Below the pieces are notes generated by a model. That model was not told the origin of the DNA. It saw only the letters and a program-made list of their open reading frames with translations, and did not search any database. A stretch of 64,000 nucleotides of DNA from an uncultured Arachnia sp. (GTDB lineage: Bacteria; Actinomycetota; Actinomycetes; Propionibacteriales; Propionibacteriaceae): contig CANMNB010000017.1 of the NCBI GenBank assembly GCA_947499145.1, positions 1 to 64,000 on the forward strand, in the 5' to 3' direction. The translations under genes and the position numbers were made by a program. Positions 1 through 10,567 of this stretch are shown here, in pieces; positions within the stretch are counted from its first letter, which is position 1; every line of letters starts with the position of its first letter.

Positions 1-105
1 GAATGGATCGCCGACGACCGCCGCTACCCCTCCGAAGAATCCATGACCATACTCACCGAAACCATGGATACTGGTGACCGAGCCGCCATCGAAGGCGGCA
101 AGTGA
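1..105 (+). CDS. C-terminal 34 residues of an unidentified protein
   Basis: An open frame enters from the left edge and stops with TGA at 103-105. The visible tail is acidic and hydrophilic (starts EWIADDRRYP, ends IEGGK) with no recognisable motif. It converges on the response regulator that ends at 184. Too little is present to name a family. Confidence 0.5.
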   Translation, partial: EWIADDRRYPSEESMTILTETMDTGDRAAIEGGK

Positions 106-183
106 GCACCGAGGACCACCTCAAAGCCCACCACCCAGCGGGGCTCTATCTCGCCCCGACCTGTGGTGGCGAACCAGAAGGCG

Positions 184-804
184 TCACACCCAGCCGTTGT
201 CCGTGGCTATCCGCAGAGCCTCGGCGCGATTGCGGGCGCCCACCTTGCCGATGGCGCTGCTGAGGTAGTTGCGGACCGTGCCGTCAGAGAGGTGGACCAC
301 CCGGGCGATCTCTGCCGTGCTCGCACCCCCGGTGGATGCCGCGAGGACCAGTGCCTCACGTTCCCCCAGCGGGGAGGGCCCGATCGACAGCGAGGCAGCG
401 GCCAGGTCGGGGTCGACGACGCGCATCCCGGCCGCGACCTGTCGGATCGAGTCAACCAGACGATCGGCGGGCGTGTCCTTGACGAGGAATCCTGCCGCCC
501 CCGATTCCAGGGCGCGACGCAGGTATCCGGGCCGCCCGAATGTGGTCACCACGATCACGCGTGTCGCAGGTGCGGCCGCACGCAGTGCCGGGATGACTGC
601 TATCCCGTCCTCGACGGCCAGTCCGCCAGCGGGCATCTGCACGTCGAGGAGTACCACGTCCGGCTGGGTGGCGCGGGCCACGTCAATCGCCTCGGCGCAG
701 GAGCCAGCCTCGCCGACGATGTCCAGCCCGTCCTCCAGCTGCAACATGGCGGCCAACGCCGTCCGGATGAGGGTTTGGTCGTCGGCGACGACGATGCGCG
801 TCAC
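184..804 (-). CDS. NarL/DesR-type two-component response regulator
   Basis: A 206-residue regulator with an N-terminal receiver domain (acidic DD at residues 8-9, phospho-acceptor Asp54 in LLDVQMP, conserved Lys109 in FLVKD) and a C-terminal LuxR-type helix-turn-helix (about 145-206). Its ATG overlaps the stop of the histidine kinase by 4 bp (801-804), so the two are translationally coupled. The kinase is of the DesK class and the same operon carries both ABC exporter genes, so the regulator very probably controls that exporter in response to a membrane or drug signal (inference from context). The family is certain; the stimulus is unknown. Confidence 0.93.
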   Translation of the reverse strand: MTRIVVADDQTLIRTALAAMLQLEDGLDIVGEAGSCAEAIDVARATQPDVVLLDVQMPAGGLAVEDGIAVIPALRAAAPATRVIVVTTFGRPGYLRRALESGAAGFLVKDTPADRLVDSIRQVAAGMRVVDPDLAAASLSIGPSPLGEREALVLAASTGGASTAEIARVVHLSDGTVRNYLSSAIGKVGARNRAEALRIATDNGWV

Positions 805-1940
805 GTGGCGCCTCCCAACCTGGCGGTGATGGTGGCGCCCTCCCCGGAAGAATCCAGGTGGAGCGAACCTCCCGCCTCCTGGAGCCGACGTTCTAATCCT
901 TGGAGGCCATTGCCGGGACGGCTCCCGCCGAAGCCACGTCCATCGTCGGCGACCGAGACTGACGTACCCCGGACGGTGATGGTGCAGGTGGTGGCGCCGG
1001 CATGTCGTACCACGTTGGTGATGGCCTCGCGCACGACGTAGCCAAGGACTTCGGAATCGTGATCACTCAGTGCAGGCAGCGCGGGCGATGTGGATGCCTC
1101 CACACCAGCTGCGGTCAGTACCGAGCGTGCCGAAGCGATTTCGCTGGCCAACCGGACCTCCTTGAGCCCCGAGGCGGTCGCCCGCACGTCTGCGAGGGCC
1201 TGGCGGGCGACCGCCGTGAGCTCTGCGACTTCGACGAGCGCTCGGGTGTCATCCCGGCCGACGAGCCGGGCAGCGAGGTCGCCCTTGATGGCGATGGTGG
1301 TCAGTGAATGGCCGAGGATGTCATGCAGGTCTCGTCCGATCCGCGCCCGCTCAGCTGCCACCGCCAGGGTGGCGGTGCGCTCCTCGGCGACTCGCAGGCG
1401 ACTCCTTGTGCGCTCTGCCTCCAGACCCAATCCGGTGGTGAGTCCGATCGTCAGACCCACCATCGCCATGATCGCGCCGAACAGGTCGCCGAGCCAGACA
1501 GAACCACCGAGCGAAAGAAGTGACACAGCCGGGATGACCGCGCGGGCATGCTCCCAGCGGATCAGCACCGCAGCACACGCCGTCACGTAGGCGGTGAAGT
1601 ACGCAGGATTGGTGCTGAGGTCAGTGACGACGCCCAGCAGCGCAACGGAGCCCGAGAGGCAACCCAGCCACGACCAACGCGCGCCCTTCGACCAGTCCAT
1701 GACCACGGTGGTGCCGATGAAGAACACCCCTACCACCACGGACACTGCGATGATCACCAGGATCCGAGCCGGGGCCTCATCCAGAGCGAAGGCCGCCGGC
1801 ATGATCAGGAAGGCCAGGCTCGGTAGGAAGTAGCCGGCGCCCTGCGCCAGCGCCCGCTGCCACCACGGCAGGTGCTGGGCGTCGGGAACGAGACCCGGGG
1901 CGGTGTCGTCGCTGGCCTGCACGGCGGTGTCCTCCATCAT
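801..1940 (-). CDS. DesK-like sensor histidine kinase
   Basis: From the tandem ATG at 1935-1940 this is 379 residues. About five to six hydrophobic segments span residues 35-175, followed by a short coiled linker. The dimerisation/phosphoacceptor box reads GRDLHDILGHSLT with His206 (HisKA_3 class), then an HATPase domain with N-box REAITNVVRHA (about 304-314) and G-box DDGRGFGG. No extracytoplasmic sensor domain is visible, so sensing is probably through the membrane helices as in DesK. The frame stays open upstream to 2363, but that part overlaps the permease gene and reads as low-complexity shadow. The chosen start overlaps the permease stop (TCAT at 1937-1940). Confidence 0.92.
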   Translation of the reverse strand: MMEDTAVQASDDTAPGLVPDAQHLPWWQRALAQGAGYFLPSLAFLIMPAAFALDEAPARILVIIAVSVVVGVFFIGTTVVMDWSKGARWSWLGCLSGSVALLGVVTDLSTNPAYFTAYVTACAAVLIRWEHARAVIPAVSLLSLGGSVWLGDLFGAIMAMVGLTIGLTTGLGLEAERTRSRLRVAEERTATLAVAAERARIGRDLHDILGHSLTTIAIKGDLAARLVGRDDTRALVEVAELTAVARQALADVRATASGLKEVRLASEIASARSVLTAAGVEASTSPALPALSDHDSEVLGYVVREAITNVVRHAGATTCTITVRGTSVSVADDGRGFGGSRPGNGLQGLERRLQEAGGSLHLDSSGEGATITARLGGAT

Positions 1941-2743
1941 CGGCGCGAAGCGCGCACAGCCCGACCGTAGCCCAGCGCGCCCAGCACGACCAGAGCGAGG
2001 GTCCAGGCGGTGATCACCGCCGCGCCGCGCCACGGGAAGGTCGCATCGAGGAGCGGCCACATGCCGATCTGCCCGGCCCAGTAGGACGGAAGCAACTGTC
2101 CAACCAGCTGCATCGACCGGGGCATCATCTCCAGTGGAAACCACAGGCCACCGACCATCGACAACGCGAGCATGGTGAGCGTCGTCACCGCGGAGGCGGT
2201 CTGCTGCTTGAACCACAACCCGATGACGACGCCGAGCAGCACCATGGGTAGCAGTGACACGAGCAGAAGTCCGAGGACAGCGGCCCAGGCGATAAGTGGC
2301 AGCCGTACCCCACGGAAGAGGCCCGCAGCGAAGACGGCCAGTAGCGCCGGCACCATGGCGCACACAGCGGTGAGCACCTTGGCCGTCACGAGCTGGGTCG
2401 CTGTGAGCGGGGTGAGCATCAACTGACGGAACCAGCCTGACGAGCGCTCCGATTGGATGCTGGCGCCAGCGTTCATGGCGGCTCCCAGCCCGCCATAGGC
2501 GGCCATCATCACCATCATGGCAGCGGCGACGGTGACCCCGCCCGCCGCGGTCTGGTCGCCGTAGATGCCCGCGAAGAAGAGGTACATCGTTACCGGCATC
2601 GCGATGATGAAAGCCAGGAATGACCAGTCGCGCACCATCGCACGGATACTGAAACCGAGGTATCGCATGAAGCGGCGAGCGTTCCCGGGAACGGATGCTG
2701 TCCGGCGGGAATGGGTGAGTGTTGGGGTGCTCATAGTGGTCAA
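1937..2743 (-). CDS. ABC-2 type transporter permease
   Basis: A 268-residue membrane protein with about six hydrophobic helices after a 25-residue basic cytoplasmic N-terminus, typical of ABC-2 family export permeases. It follows the ATPase with a 4-bp ATGA overlap (2740-2743) and overlaps the kinase at its other end. One ATPase plus one permease suggests a homodimeric exporter for a drug, peptide or lipid. Substrate cannot be inferred from sequence. Confidence 0.9.
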   Translation of the reverse strand: MTTMSTPTLTHSRRTASVPGNARRFMRYLGFSIRAMVRDWSFLAFIIAMPVTMYLFFAGIYGDQTAAGGVTVAAAMMVMMAAYGGLGAAMNAGASIQSERSSGWFRQLMLTPLTATQLVTAKVLTAVCAMVPALLAVFAAGLFRGVRLPLIAWAAVLGLLLVSLLPMVLLGVVIGLWFKQQTASAVTTLTMLALSMVGGLWFPLEMMPRSMQLVGQLLPSYWAGQIGMWPLLDATFPWRGAAVITAWTLALVVLGALGYGRAVRASRR

Positions 2744-3615
2744 CCGTTCACGAGGGTGAGGAAGGCGTCCTCAAGGCTGGGGGAGAAGACTTCGACGTCG
2801 GCGACGGCCTCGCCTCCGGCGATGAGGGCGCGCAGCGTCTGGTCCGAGTCAAGGGAGGTGAGGGTGACTCTGCCGTTGTCGCGCGAGGTCGCGAGAACAC
2901 CGGGCAGACTGGACCAGTCTCGGTCGGGGCCGGTGAAGGAGACCCGGCGACCACCCACGTGTCGCTTGATGTCACGGCCACTGCCGTCAGCGACGATGGC
3001 GCCGCGGTTGAGCACGACGATCCGGTCAGCGAACCCGTCGGCCTCCTCGAGGTAGTGGGTGGCGAAGACCACGGTGCGGCCGGCCTGGGTGAGGTCGGCC
3101 ATGGTGCCCCAGAAGTGACGGCGGGCGTCGACGTCCATGCCGACTGTGGGTTCGTCGAGAAGCAGCAGGCGGGAGTTGGGAAGGATCGCCAACGCGAACC
3201 GAACCCGCTGGGCCTGGCCTCCTGAGAGCTTGTTGGTGTTGAGGTTCCACATGGGGCCCAGGCCGGCACGATCAACCACCGTGTCCAGCGGCAACGGGTG
3301 GCAGTGCAGCCCGTGCATGAGCTTCACCAGCGCGCCCACCGTCGTGTCCCATAGGAGTGTGCCGTTTTGAAGCATCGCTCCAATGTCGCCGCGGCGGACG
3401 GCTGTGGTGGGGTCGGCGCCGAGGACGCTGACACTGCCCGCATCAGGCCGGGTGATGCCCAGGATCATCTCGACTGCGGTGGACTTCCCCGCGCCGTTGG
3501 GCCCCAGGAGAGCGAGGATCTGGCCCGTGGGCACAGTGAGGTCGAGGCCTTCGACGGCGGTGACGTGACCGTAGCGCTTGGTCAGCCCGTTGAGTAGGAC
3601 GGTTGGCTCGTTCAT
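2740..3615 (-). CDS. ABC transporter ATP-binding protein
   Basis: A 291-residue nucleotide-binding subunit: Walker A GPNGAGKST (about 38-46), Q-loop near 83, signature LSGGQ (130-134), Walker B LLLLDEPT (about 150-157) and switch His187 in FATHYLEEAD. The C-terminal 70 residues match the extension found in DrrA/CcmA-like exporters. First gene of the exporter-kinase-regulator unit; its promoter should lie in the 107 bp upstream, which contain an inverted repeat at 3658-3682. Confidence 0.94.
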   Translation of the reverse strand: MNEPTVLLNGLTKRYGHVTAVEGLDLTVPTGQILALLGPNGAGKSTAVEMILGITRPDAGSVSVLGADPTTAVRRGDIGAMLQNGTLLWDTTVGALVKLMHGLHCHPLPLDTVVDRAGLGPMWNLNTNKLSGGQAQRVRFALAILPNSRLLLLDEPTVGMDVDARRHFWGTMADLTQAGRTVVFATHYLEEADGFADRIVVLNRGAIVADGSGRDIKRHVGGRRVSFTGPDRDWSSLPGVLATSRDNGRVTLTSLDSDQTLRALIAGGEAVADVEVFSPSLEDAFLTLVNG

Positions 3616-3657
3616 GGACCTACGATCCCCTGAGTCAAAGGCGGCGCGTCAGGGTGC

Positions 3658-3682
3658 GATGTCATGAGTGAGGCGTGACATC
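3658..3682. promoter_or_regulatory. 7-bp inverted repeat upstream of the ABC/two-component operon
   Basis: GATGTCA (3658-3664) and TGACATC (3676-3682) are perfect inverted arms 11 bp apart, 42 bp upstream of the ATPase start. The arrangement fits a dimeric regulator site and would suit the DesR-like regulator in the operon. The same position could also be a weak hairpin between the divergent ends of two minus-strand genes. No convincing -10 box was seen. Confidence 0.3.
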
Positions 3683-3722
3683 CGTCATCCACCCCCTCGG
3701 GTCGATCGCCCCATGGTGGAGA

Positions 3723-5114
3723 TCAGTGCTCGGTGTGCCCCTTGCCGAGAGGGTCGGGGCCGGGCAGGTCAGTGCCTGCCACGACGTCGGCATTCACGTC
3801 CCCCGCTGCGTAGGACTCGTTCAACCGCCGGTAGGTCCTGGTCAGGAACGCGAGCCCGGTGATGACCAGCCCGCCCGCACTGACCAGCACGAACACCAGT
3901 GCGATGCCGCGCGCGTTGCCGTCGCCGAGCAGCCAACCCCAGTCGCTGCGACCCTGCGGTGACTCGGCGTAGGGGATCAGCCAGAACTCGGCCAGGGGGC
4001 CGATCATGAAGGCACTGATGGGCGACGCGGACACTTCGACCGCCTGCGCGAACCCGAACACGCGTCCCTGCTTCGACAGCGGCACCACGCGCTGCAGCAG
4101 CGTCTGTTCGGCGGCCTCCATGAACGGGATGATCGCCATGTAGACGAAGACCCCGATCGCCAGCGCCACCACTGACTCCCGCAGGGTGAACGAGATGCTC
4201 ACCACCCACATGGCGACGGCGGCGAGCAGCAGCGTGCGCAAGGGCTTGGTGCCGAGACCCCACTTGGCGATGAGCGAGCCGCCGACGATGAAGCCGATGC
4301 TGGAGAGGCCGAACAGGATGCCCCACGCTTCCACGGACATGAGCTCGAGTCCGTAGGGGTCCAGGAGGCCCATGAAGACGCCGCCCAGGAAGTTGTTGAA
4401 GGTCGAGAAGAAGATGAGGCCGATCAGGCCGGGAACGGCGATGATCGCCAGCCAGGCCGCCTTGAAGTCGACGGCCTTCGGAGTGCCGTCGGCATGGACG
4501 ATCGTCGGTTCGGGGATCCGGATCAGCACCAGGTGCACCATGGACGCGACGATCACCAGGATGCCGATGGTGGTGGCCCAGCCGATGCCCAGCTGCCCGA
4601 TCGCCAGGCCGGACAACACGCCCGTCACGAGCATGGTCATCCCGTTGACGGCGCCGACGAGGCCGTTCGCGTTGGCGCGGCGGTCCGGCTCGACGAGCAT
4701 GGTCACACAGGTCGAGAGCGCCAGCCCGCGGATCATCGTCAACAACGCCCCGAACAGCACCAGGCCCGTGAAGACCCAGAACCACGGCCGACCGAGATCG
4801 ACGAGCACGTCGCCCGGCGTGAGGAGGAACACCGCCCCGGCCGCCAGGAACGACGCGGCCGTCCCGAGCGCCGACCAGACCATCACCACGTGCTTGCGGA
4901 ACCGGTCGATCAGACTGCCGAACGGCACGCCGAGCACCGCCATACCGAGCATGTAGGCGCCGCCGAGGAATGACGTCGCCAGCACGGACCGGGTCTCGAG
5001 ATAGGCCCAGAACGTGATGCCGAACCAGAGGAAGGCCGTGCCGAGCATGGCCGCTGCGGTGTTGCCGAGGACGTGGTGGAACGCCCGCGTCCGGAATGCC
5101 TGGTCCGTGCTCAC
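3723..5114 (-). CDS. MFS transporter
   Basis: A roughly 463-residue major facilitator with 12 predicted helices and the loop 2-3 motif GSLIDRFRKH (variant of GxxxDRxGRR). I start at GTG 5112-5114 (VSTDQAFRTRAFHHV), which gives a normal short N-terminus; the frame stays open to ATG 5159, giving 478 residues. No strong Shine-Dalgarno decides between them. It resembles uncharacterised actinobacterial drug-efflux-like MFS proteins; substrate unknown. Confidence 0.85.
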   Translation of the reverse strand: MSTDQAFRTRAFHHVLGNTAAAMLGTAFLWFGITFWAYLETRSVLATSFLGGAYMLGMAVLGVPFGSLIDRFRKHVVMVWSALGTAASFLAAGAVFLLTPGDVLVDLGRPWFWVFTGLVLFGALLTMIRGLALSTCVTMLVEPDRRANANGLVGAVNGMTMLVTGVLSGLAIGQLGIGWATTIGILVIVASMVHLVLIRIPEPTIVHADGTPKAVDFKAAWLAIIAVPGLIGLIFFSTFNNFLGGVFMGLLDPYGLELMSVEAWGILFGLSSIGFIVGGSLIAKWGLGTKPLRTLLLAAVAMWVVSISFTLRESVVALAIGVFVYMAIIPFMEAAEQTLLQRVVPLSKQGRVFGFAQAVEVSASPISAFMIGPLAEFWLIPYAESPQGRSDWGWLLGDGNARGIALVFVLVSAGGLVITGLAFLTRTYRRLNESYAAGDVNADVVAGTDLPGPDPLGKGHTEH

Positions 5115-5221
5115 GCGGCACGTTAACACTGCGGTGACTGCGCCGGACGGGTGGATCACGGGCCGAACGCCCCCGACCGCATCGTCAGGCGAGTACGGGC
5201 GGGGCCGGGTGGTCGTTCAGG

Positions 5222-5695
5222 ATGCGCATCACCACGCGCCCCTATCTGGAGCCGGACGCCGAGGCCACCTGGCAGGTGTTCCACGACGCGATCCATGGCA
5301 CGGCGATCCGTGACTACACCCCACAACAGCTGGAGGCCTGGGCGCCGATCGCCGTGGATCCCGCCGAGTGGAATGGACGTCGACGCCGGGCCTGGACGGT
5401 CGTGGCGGAGATCGACGGCGTGGTTGCCGGCTTCAGCGACCTCACCGACGACGGCATGCTCGACATGCTGTTCGTGCATCCCCGCTTCGCGGGGCAAGGG
5501 GTTGCGCGCGTCCTGGTGGCCACGGTCATCGCGGAGGCCCGACGGCGCGGCCTCGAGACTGTGAGAACGCGAGCCAGCATCACCGCCAGAGGCGCCTTCG
5601 AACGCTTCGGCTTCGTCATGGACCGCGAGAACACCGAGAACCGGATCCGAGGACAACGGCTGACCAACTACGACATGCATCTCGACTTGGTCTGA
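5222..5695 (+). CDS. GNAT-family N-acetyltransferase
   Basis: 157 residues with the GNAT fold: motif A strand and pyrophosphate loop LFVHPRFAGQGVARVL (about 80-95, the Q/RxxGxG/A acetyl-CoA loop) and the C-terminal AFERFGFVMD strand. The acceptor substrate is not predictable. Stands alone between the MFS gene and the convergent restriction gene. Confidence 0.88.
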   Translation: MRITTRPYLEPDAEATWQVFHDAIHGTAIRDYTPQQLEAWAPIAVDPAEWNGRRRRAWTVVAEIDGVVAGFSDLTDDGMLDMLFVHPRFAGQGVARVLVATVIAEARRRGLETVRTRASITARGAFERFGFVMDRENTENRIRGQRLTNYDMHLDLV

Positions 5696-5743
5696 GTCGA
5701 GGCGCTGCTCATCAGGTCCGTCCCGTCGTCCGTTCTTCCGAGA

Positions 5744-7096
5744 TCAGCCCACCCCCAGAATCTCGGCCGGCCGACGGTTGGTAACTGCTCCGGAGTACTC
5801 GTCAAGCGCCAACCGGAGCAGGGCAGAGACGTCGCCGCCGTGCGACTCCTCGGCCAAGGCGTGGACGGTCTCGGCAAGAGTCCTCCCGTTCACCAGGATG
5901 ATCGGGTACTCGTCATCGATGATCTCAACTTGGGCTTGTTTGCTGAACGAGCCGGTGGTGACAAAGACACCAATCCATCCACGCCGGAGTCGGGCAACGA
6001 CGCGGGCCACTTGGTCCGGGCTGATGATGGAGTCCGGTTGAATGCACTTCGCCTGTCCCAGGACGACAAGGGGCGTCTTGGCGGAGGTTGTACCCACGTC
6101 GAGCCTTCCGACGAAGTCCATCCCGCCGTCACCCCCGGCGCGAGTCAACCAGCCGACGTTGTAGTTGGCGCCGGACTTGGTGAGAACGCGCTCCGCGATG
6201 CGAGACGCCAACCACTCGAACGCATGCTTGTTGTCATCGAACGCCCGATAGACCTCATGCAGGATCTCTTCGTCTCTGCTGCCCGGCAGCGGCAGCTGTT
6301 GGCTCCGTGACAACACAGGACTCGTGAGCACGCGTCGTCGGATACGGGGCAAGGCAGCCCGGCCATTGCGAACCCATTGCCGCCATGACTCCGGTGCGTG
6401 CCGCAATGCATCCTCCGAGGTCAGTTCAGGATTGCGACGATCATCGATCCAGCGCCAGTCGAACTGGTCATCGGGGCCAAGATTGATGATGTCGATGTCG
6501 ATCACGAGGTTGGGGAAAGTACCTCCGCCGGCTGGGTCCCGCTGCACGATGAACTCCAGCCGCTCCATGATCCCGACGCCGCAGAACTCGAGGTACCCCT
6601 TGTCCCGTCGGATTCCGTCGACGACGGTGGGAACCGCTCGGAACACGAGGAGCGGCGCTGCGAGCTGACGTTCGCGCATGTCTCCGGAAGCATGCAGATT
6701 CCACGCTTCCAACAGTCGCCCGTTCCCCCGGGTCGTCCCCACCGGGCCGAGCGTCGAGATCTTGTGATCCCCGAAGTAGCGAACGTGCCCATGGTCAAGA
6801 TCGAACTCGTCATGCCAGGGGGTGGAGTCTTGGCCGGCCTTCCACGGGCTGGACCGCAGGGCGATCGCGGGGGAGCGGGAACCGTCGGGGCCGACGACTC
6901 GCTTCACGCCGTTGATGCCCGCTTCAAGCAGCAATCGCTTGTGTTCCAGCGCGGGCGCCTGCTGCAGGAACCAGAAGTTGGCATGGTCGCCGATCACGGG
7001 TGTATCGGTGTTGTACTCGCGGTCGTAGCGGATCACTTCGTTGATCGCCGTGAACCGCATGTCAATCATGGCTGTACTTTGCCAGGCCCCATCCAT
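5744..7096 (-). CDS. MspJI/AspBHI-like modification-dependent (type IV) restriction endonuclease
   Basis: A 450-residue protein in two parts. Residues about 1-260 resemble the AspBHI N-terminal, SRA-like domain that flips and reads 5-methylcytosine (recalled family resemblance). Residues about 275-420 form an Mrr-like PD-(D/E)xK nuclease. The catalytic signature is exact for the MspJI family: Asp327 in GGMDF, then 20 residues, then Gln348-Ala-Lys350 (D-X20-QAK). No methyltransferase or specificity subunit lies nearby, as expected for an enzyme that attacks modified DNA. ATG 7069 (MIDMRFTAINEV) is an equally possible start; neither has a clear ribosome-binding site. It is preceded by 175 bp with nothing else recognised. 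Confidence 0.85.
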   Translation of the reverse strand: MDGAWQSTAMIDMRFTAINEVIRYDREYNTDTPVIGDHANFWFLQQAPALEHKRLLLEAGINGVKRVVGPDGSRSPAIALRSSPWKAGQDSTPWHDEFDLDHGHVRYFGDHKISTLGPVGTTRGNGRLLEAWNLHASGDMRERQLAAPLLVFRAVPTVVDGIRRDKGYLEFCGVGIMERLEFIVQRDPAGGGTFPNLVIDIDIINLGPDDQFDWRWIDDRRNPELTSEDALRHAPESWRQWVRNGRAALPRIRRRVLTSPVLSRSQQLPLPGSRDEEILHEVYRAFDDNKHAFEWLASRIAERVLTKSGANYNVGWLTRAGGDGGMDFVGRLDVGTTSAKTPLVVLGQAKCIQPDSIISPDQVARVVARLRRGWIGVFVTTGSFSKQAQVEIIDDEYPIILVNGRTLAETVHALAEESHGGDVSALLRLALDEYSGAVTNRRPAEILGVG

Positions 7097-7271
7097 CCCG
7101 GAGCAGAACCAGGTCGGTTTGGTGGCAACATTTGTCCGCGCCGCTGTCGAGAACGACTGTCACCATGTGATGAATTCCATCGGGGCTCGGGGCAGCCTGC
7201 AGTCTGGCCTTTCATTCCGGAGCAATGCAGTGACCAGTGGATGTGGAGCGGCGTCCTGACACCATGGTCGG

Positions 7272-7604
7272 GTGCAAGAGATCTCTTGGAGCGACTTTGA
7301 GAAGGTGCTGCTCGTCGCGGGCACCGTCACGCGCGTCGAAGCGTTTCCCGAGGCCCGCACACCTGCCTGGAAGGTGTGGGTCGACTTCGGCGACTACGGG
7401 GAGAAGAAGACCAGCGCCCGAATCGCCGACCTCTACCGCGCTGACGACCTCGTGGGGCGCCAAGTCATCGGCGTCCTCAACTTCCCTGACAAGCAGATCG
7501 GTCCTTTCCGGTCCGAGTTCCTGCTGACGGGCTTCCACACCGACGATGGCGTGGTGCTGGCCGCCGTCGAGCGGCCCGTCCCCAACGGGACGCGCCTGGC
7601 CTGA
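7272..7604 (+). CDS. csaA: CsaA-like tRNA-binding-domain protein
   Basis: 110 residues from a GTG start forming a single OB-fold tRNA-binding domain: [20 protein letters not shown] is the usual CsaA entry, and the tail ([13 protein letters not shown]...[17 protein letters not shown]) matches the family. Length is typical. CsaA proteins are small dimers reported as protein-export chaperones and tRNA binders; the precise role in actinobacteria is uncertain. Confidence 0.88.
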   Translation: MQEISWSDFEKVLLVAGTVTRVEAFPEARTPAWKVWVDFGDYGEKKTSARIADLYRADDLVGRQVIGVLNFPDKQIGPFRSEFLLTGFHTDDGVVLAAVERPVPNGTRLA

Positions 7605-7611
7605 GCTCTAC

Positions 7612-9269
<1,658 letters not shown>

Positions 9270-9272
9270 CCC

Positions 9273-9740
9273 TCAGGGAATGAAGTGCGCCGCCTCCTCG
9301 GCGGACAACGCATGCTCCACGCCCTCCCGGTGCCAGTCCGACATCTCAGGCAGAGCATCCACCGGGAACCATCGCGCGTCCGTGTTCTCCCCGTCGGCGG
9401 GATGAGGGTCTCCGCTGATCCAGCGGAACAGGAAGTCGATGTTCACGTACTGGGTCTGGTCCCCGTTGCTGTAGGTGATCATCGGACTCACGCGGATCGA
9501 CGTCACCCGCACCGCCTCGCCGACCACTGCAGCCTCCTCGAGCAGTTCTCGGCGGGCCGCTTGGGCCGGTTCCTCACCCGGGTCGACGATGCCGGTCACC
9601 GGAGTCCAGGCGCCGTCGTCGGCGCGGCGCACCAGCAACACCTCGCCGTCGCGCACCACGATGGCCGCGGTGCCGATGAGCCACAGGGGCGCGTGACCCA
9701 CCTTCTCTCGGAGCTCCAGGACGAAATCGGGCGTCGCCAT
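9273..9740 (-). CDS. NUDIX hydrolase
   Basis: 155 residues from ATG 9738-9740. The Nudix box reads GIVDPGEEPAQAARRELLEE (about 57-76), matching G-x5-E-x7-REUxEE; the usual glycine after it is alanine. Hydrolyses a nucleoside diphosphate linked to some moiety X; the YVNIDFLFRW segment and MutT-like length fit the broad NUDIX family, with no specific substrate call possible. Confidence 0.9.
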   Translation of the reverse strand: MATPDFVLELREKVGHAPLWLIGTAAIVVRDGEVLLVRRADDGAWTPVTGIVDPGEEPAQAARRELLEEAAVVGEAVRVTSIRVSPMITYSNGDQTQYVNIDFLFRWISGDPHPADGENTDARWFPVDALPEMSDWHREGVEHALSAEEAAHFIP

Positions 9741-9841
9741 GCCTCCCACCGTATCGACCCGCCCCCTCGCCTCCGGGTAGGTTCGGGGCACTGCCAGCAC
9801 GGCGGGTGCGCCGGGCACACCACGAGGCAGGGAGGAGCACG

Positions 9842-10558
9842 ATGAGAGCACGGTTCGAGGAGCTCGCATGGCGACCCACGCCGCAGGGTGAGATCAGCCT
9901 GCGGCGCCGACTCGATCCGGTCGTGGGCATTGACGTCTACGAGGTGAAGCTGGGGGAGGAGTTCCTCATGTCCTCACTCTTCACCGTCAGCGAGCGCGCG
10001 CTGGCACGGATCGGCCTGGCCCAGGTGACGGGCGAGCGGCTGGACGTCGTCGTCGGTGGGCTGGGCCTGGGGTTCACCGCCCACGAGGTGCTGGCGGACC
10101 CACGCGTGGCGTCCATGATCGTGGTGGACGCCATCCCCGACGTCATCCAGTGGCACCGCGACGACCTCGTCCCCGGGGGCCGCGAGCTCAGCCACGACCC
10201 GCGGACCACTCTGGTGGAAGCGGACTTCTTCGCGCTCGCCGAATCCGCCGACGGGTTCGACCTCGACACCCCGGGGCGCCGCTTCGATGCCATCCTCGTC
10301 GACATCGACCACTCGCCGCAGCACTGGCTGAACGAAGCCAACGGACGCTTCTACTCCTCTGAAGCCCTGATCCGGCTCCGCGCGCACCTCGACGACGGCG
10401 GGGTGTTCGCACTCTGGTCCGGCGACGACCCCGACGACGGCTTCCTGGGCACACTGCGCTCGGTCTTCGACGACGCAGCCGCGCACCCCGTCGAGTTCCC
10501 CAACCCGCTCACCGGGGGCACGTCGAGCGCCTCCATCTACACGGGTACTCGAGCCTGA
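9842..10558 (+). CDS. Spermidine-synthase-like methyltransferase-fold protein
   Basis: 238 residues; ATG 9842 has GGGAGGAG just upstream. A Rossmann-like SAM-binding core is visible: VVVGGLGLGFTAHEVL (motif I), IVVDAIPDVIQWHRDDL (motif II acidic residue) and FDAILVDIDHSP (catalytic-region motif, cf. the YDVIIxDxxDP of spermidine synthases). The LWSGDDPDDGFLGTLRSVF end matches the C-terminal part of this family. Actual polyamine synthesis is unproven since partner genes are absent. Confidence 0.75.
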   Translation: MRARFEELAWRPTPQGEISLRRRLDPVVGIDVYEVKLGEEFLMSSLFTVSERALARIGLAQVTGERLDVVVGGLGLGFTAHEVLADPRVASMIVVDAIPDVIQWHRDDLVPGGRELSHDPRTTLVEADFFALAESADGFDLDTPGRRFDAILVDIDHSPQHWLNEANGRFYSSEALIRLRAHLDDGGVFALWSGDDPDDGFLGTLRSVFDDAAAHPVEFPNPLTGGTSSASIYTGTRA

Positions 10559-10567
10559 GCCGCCGCC

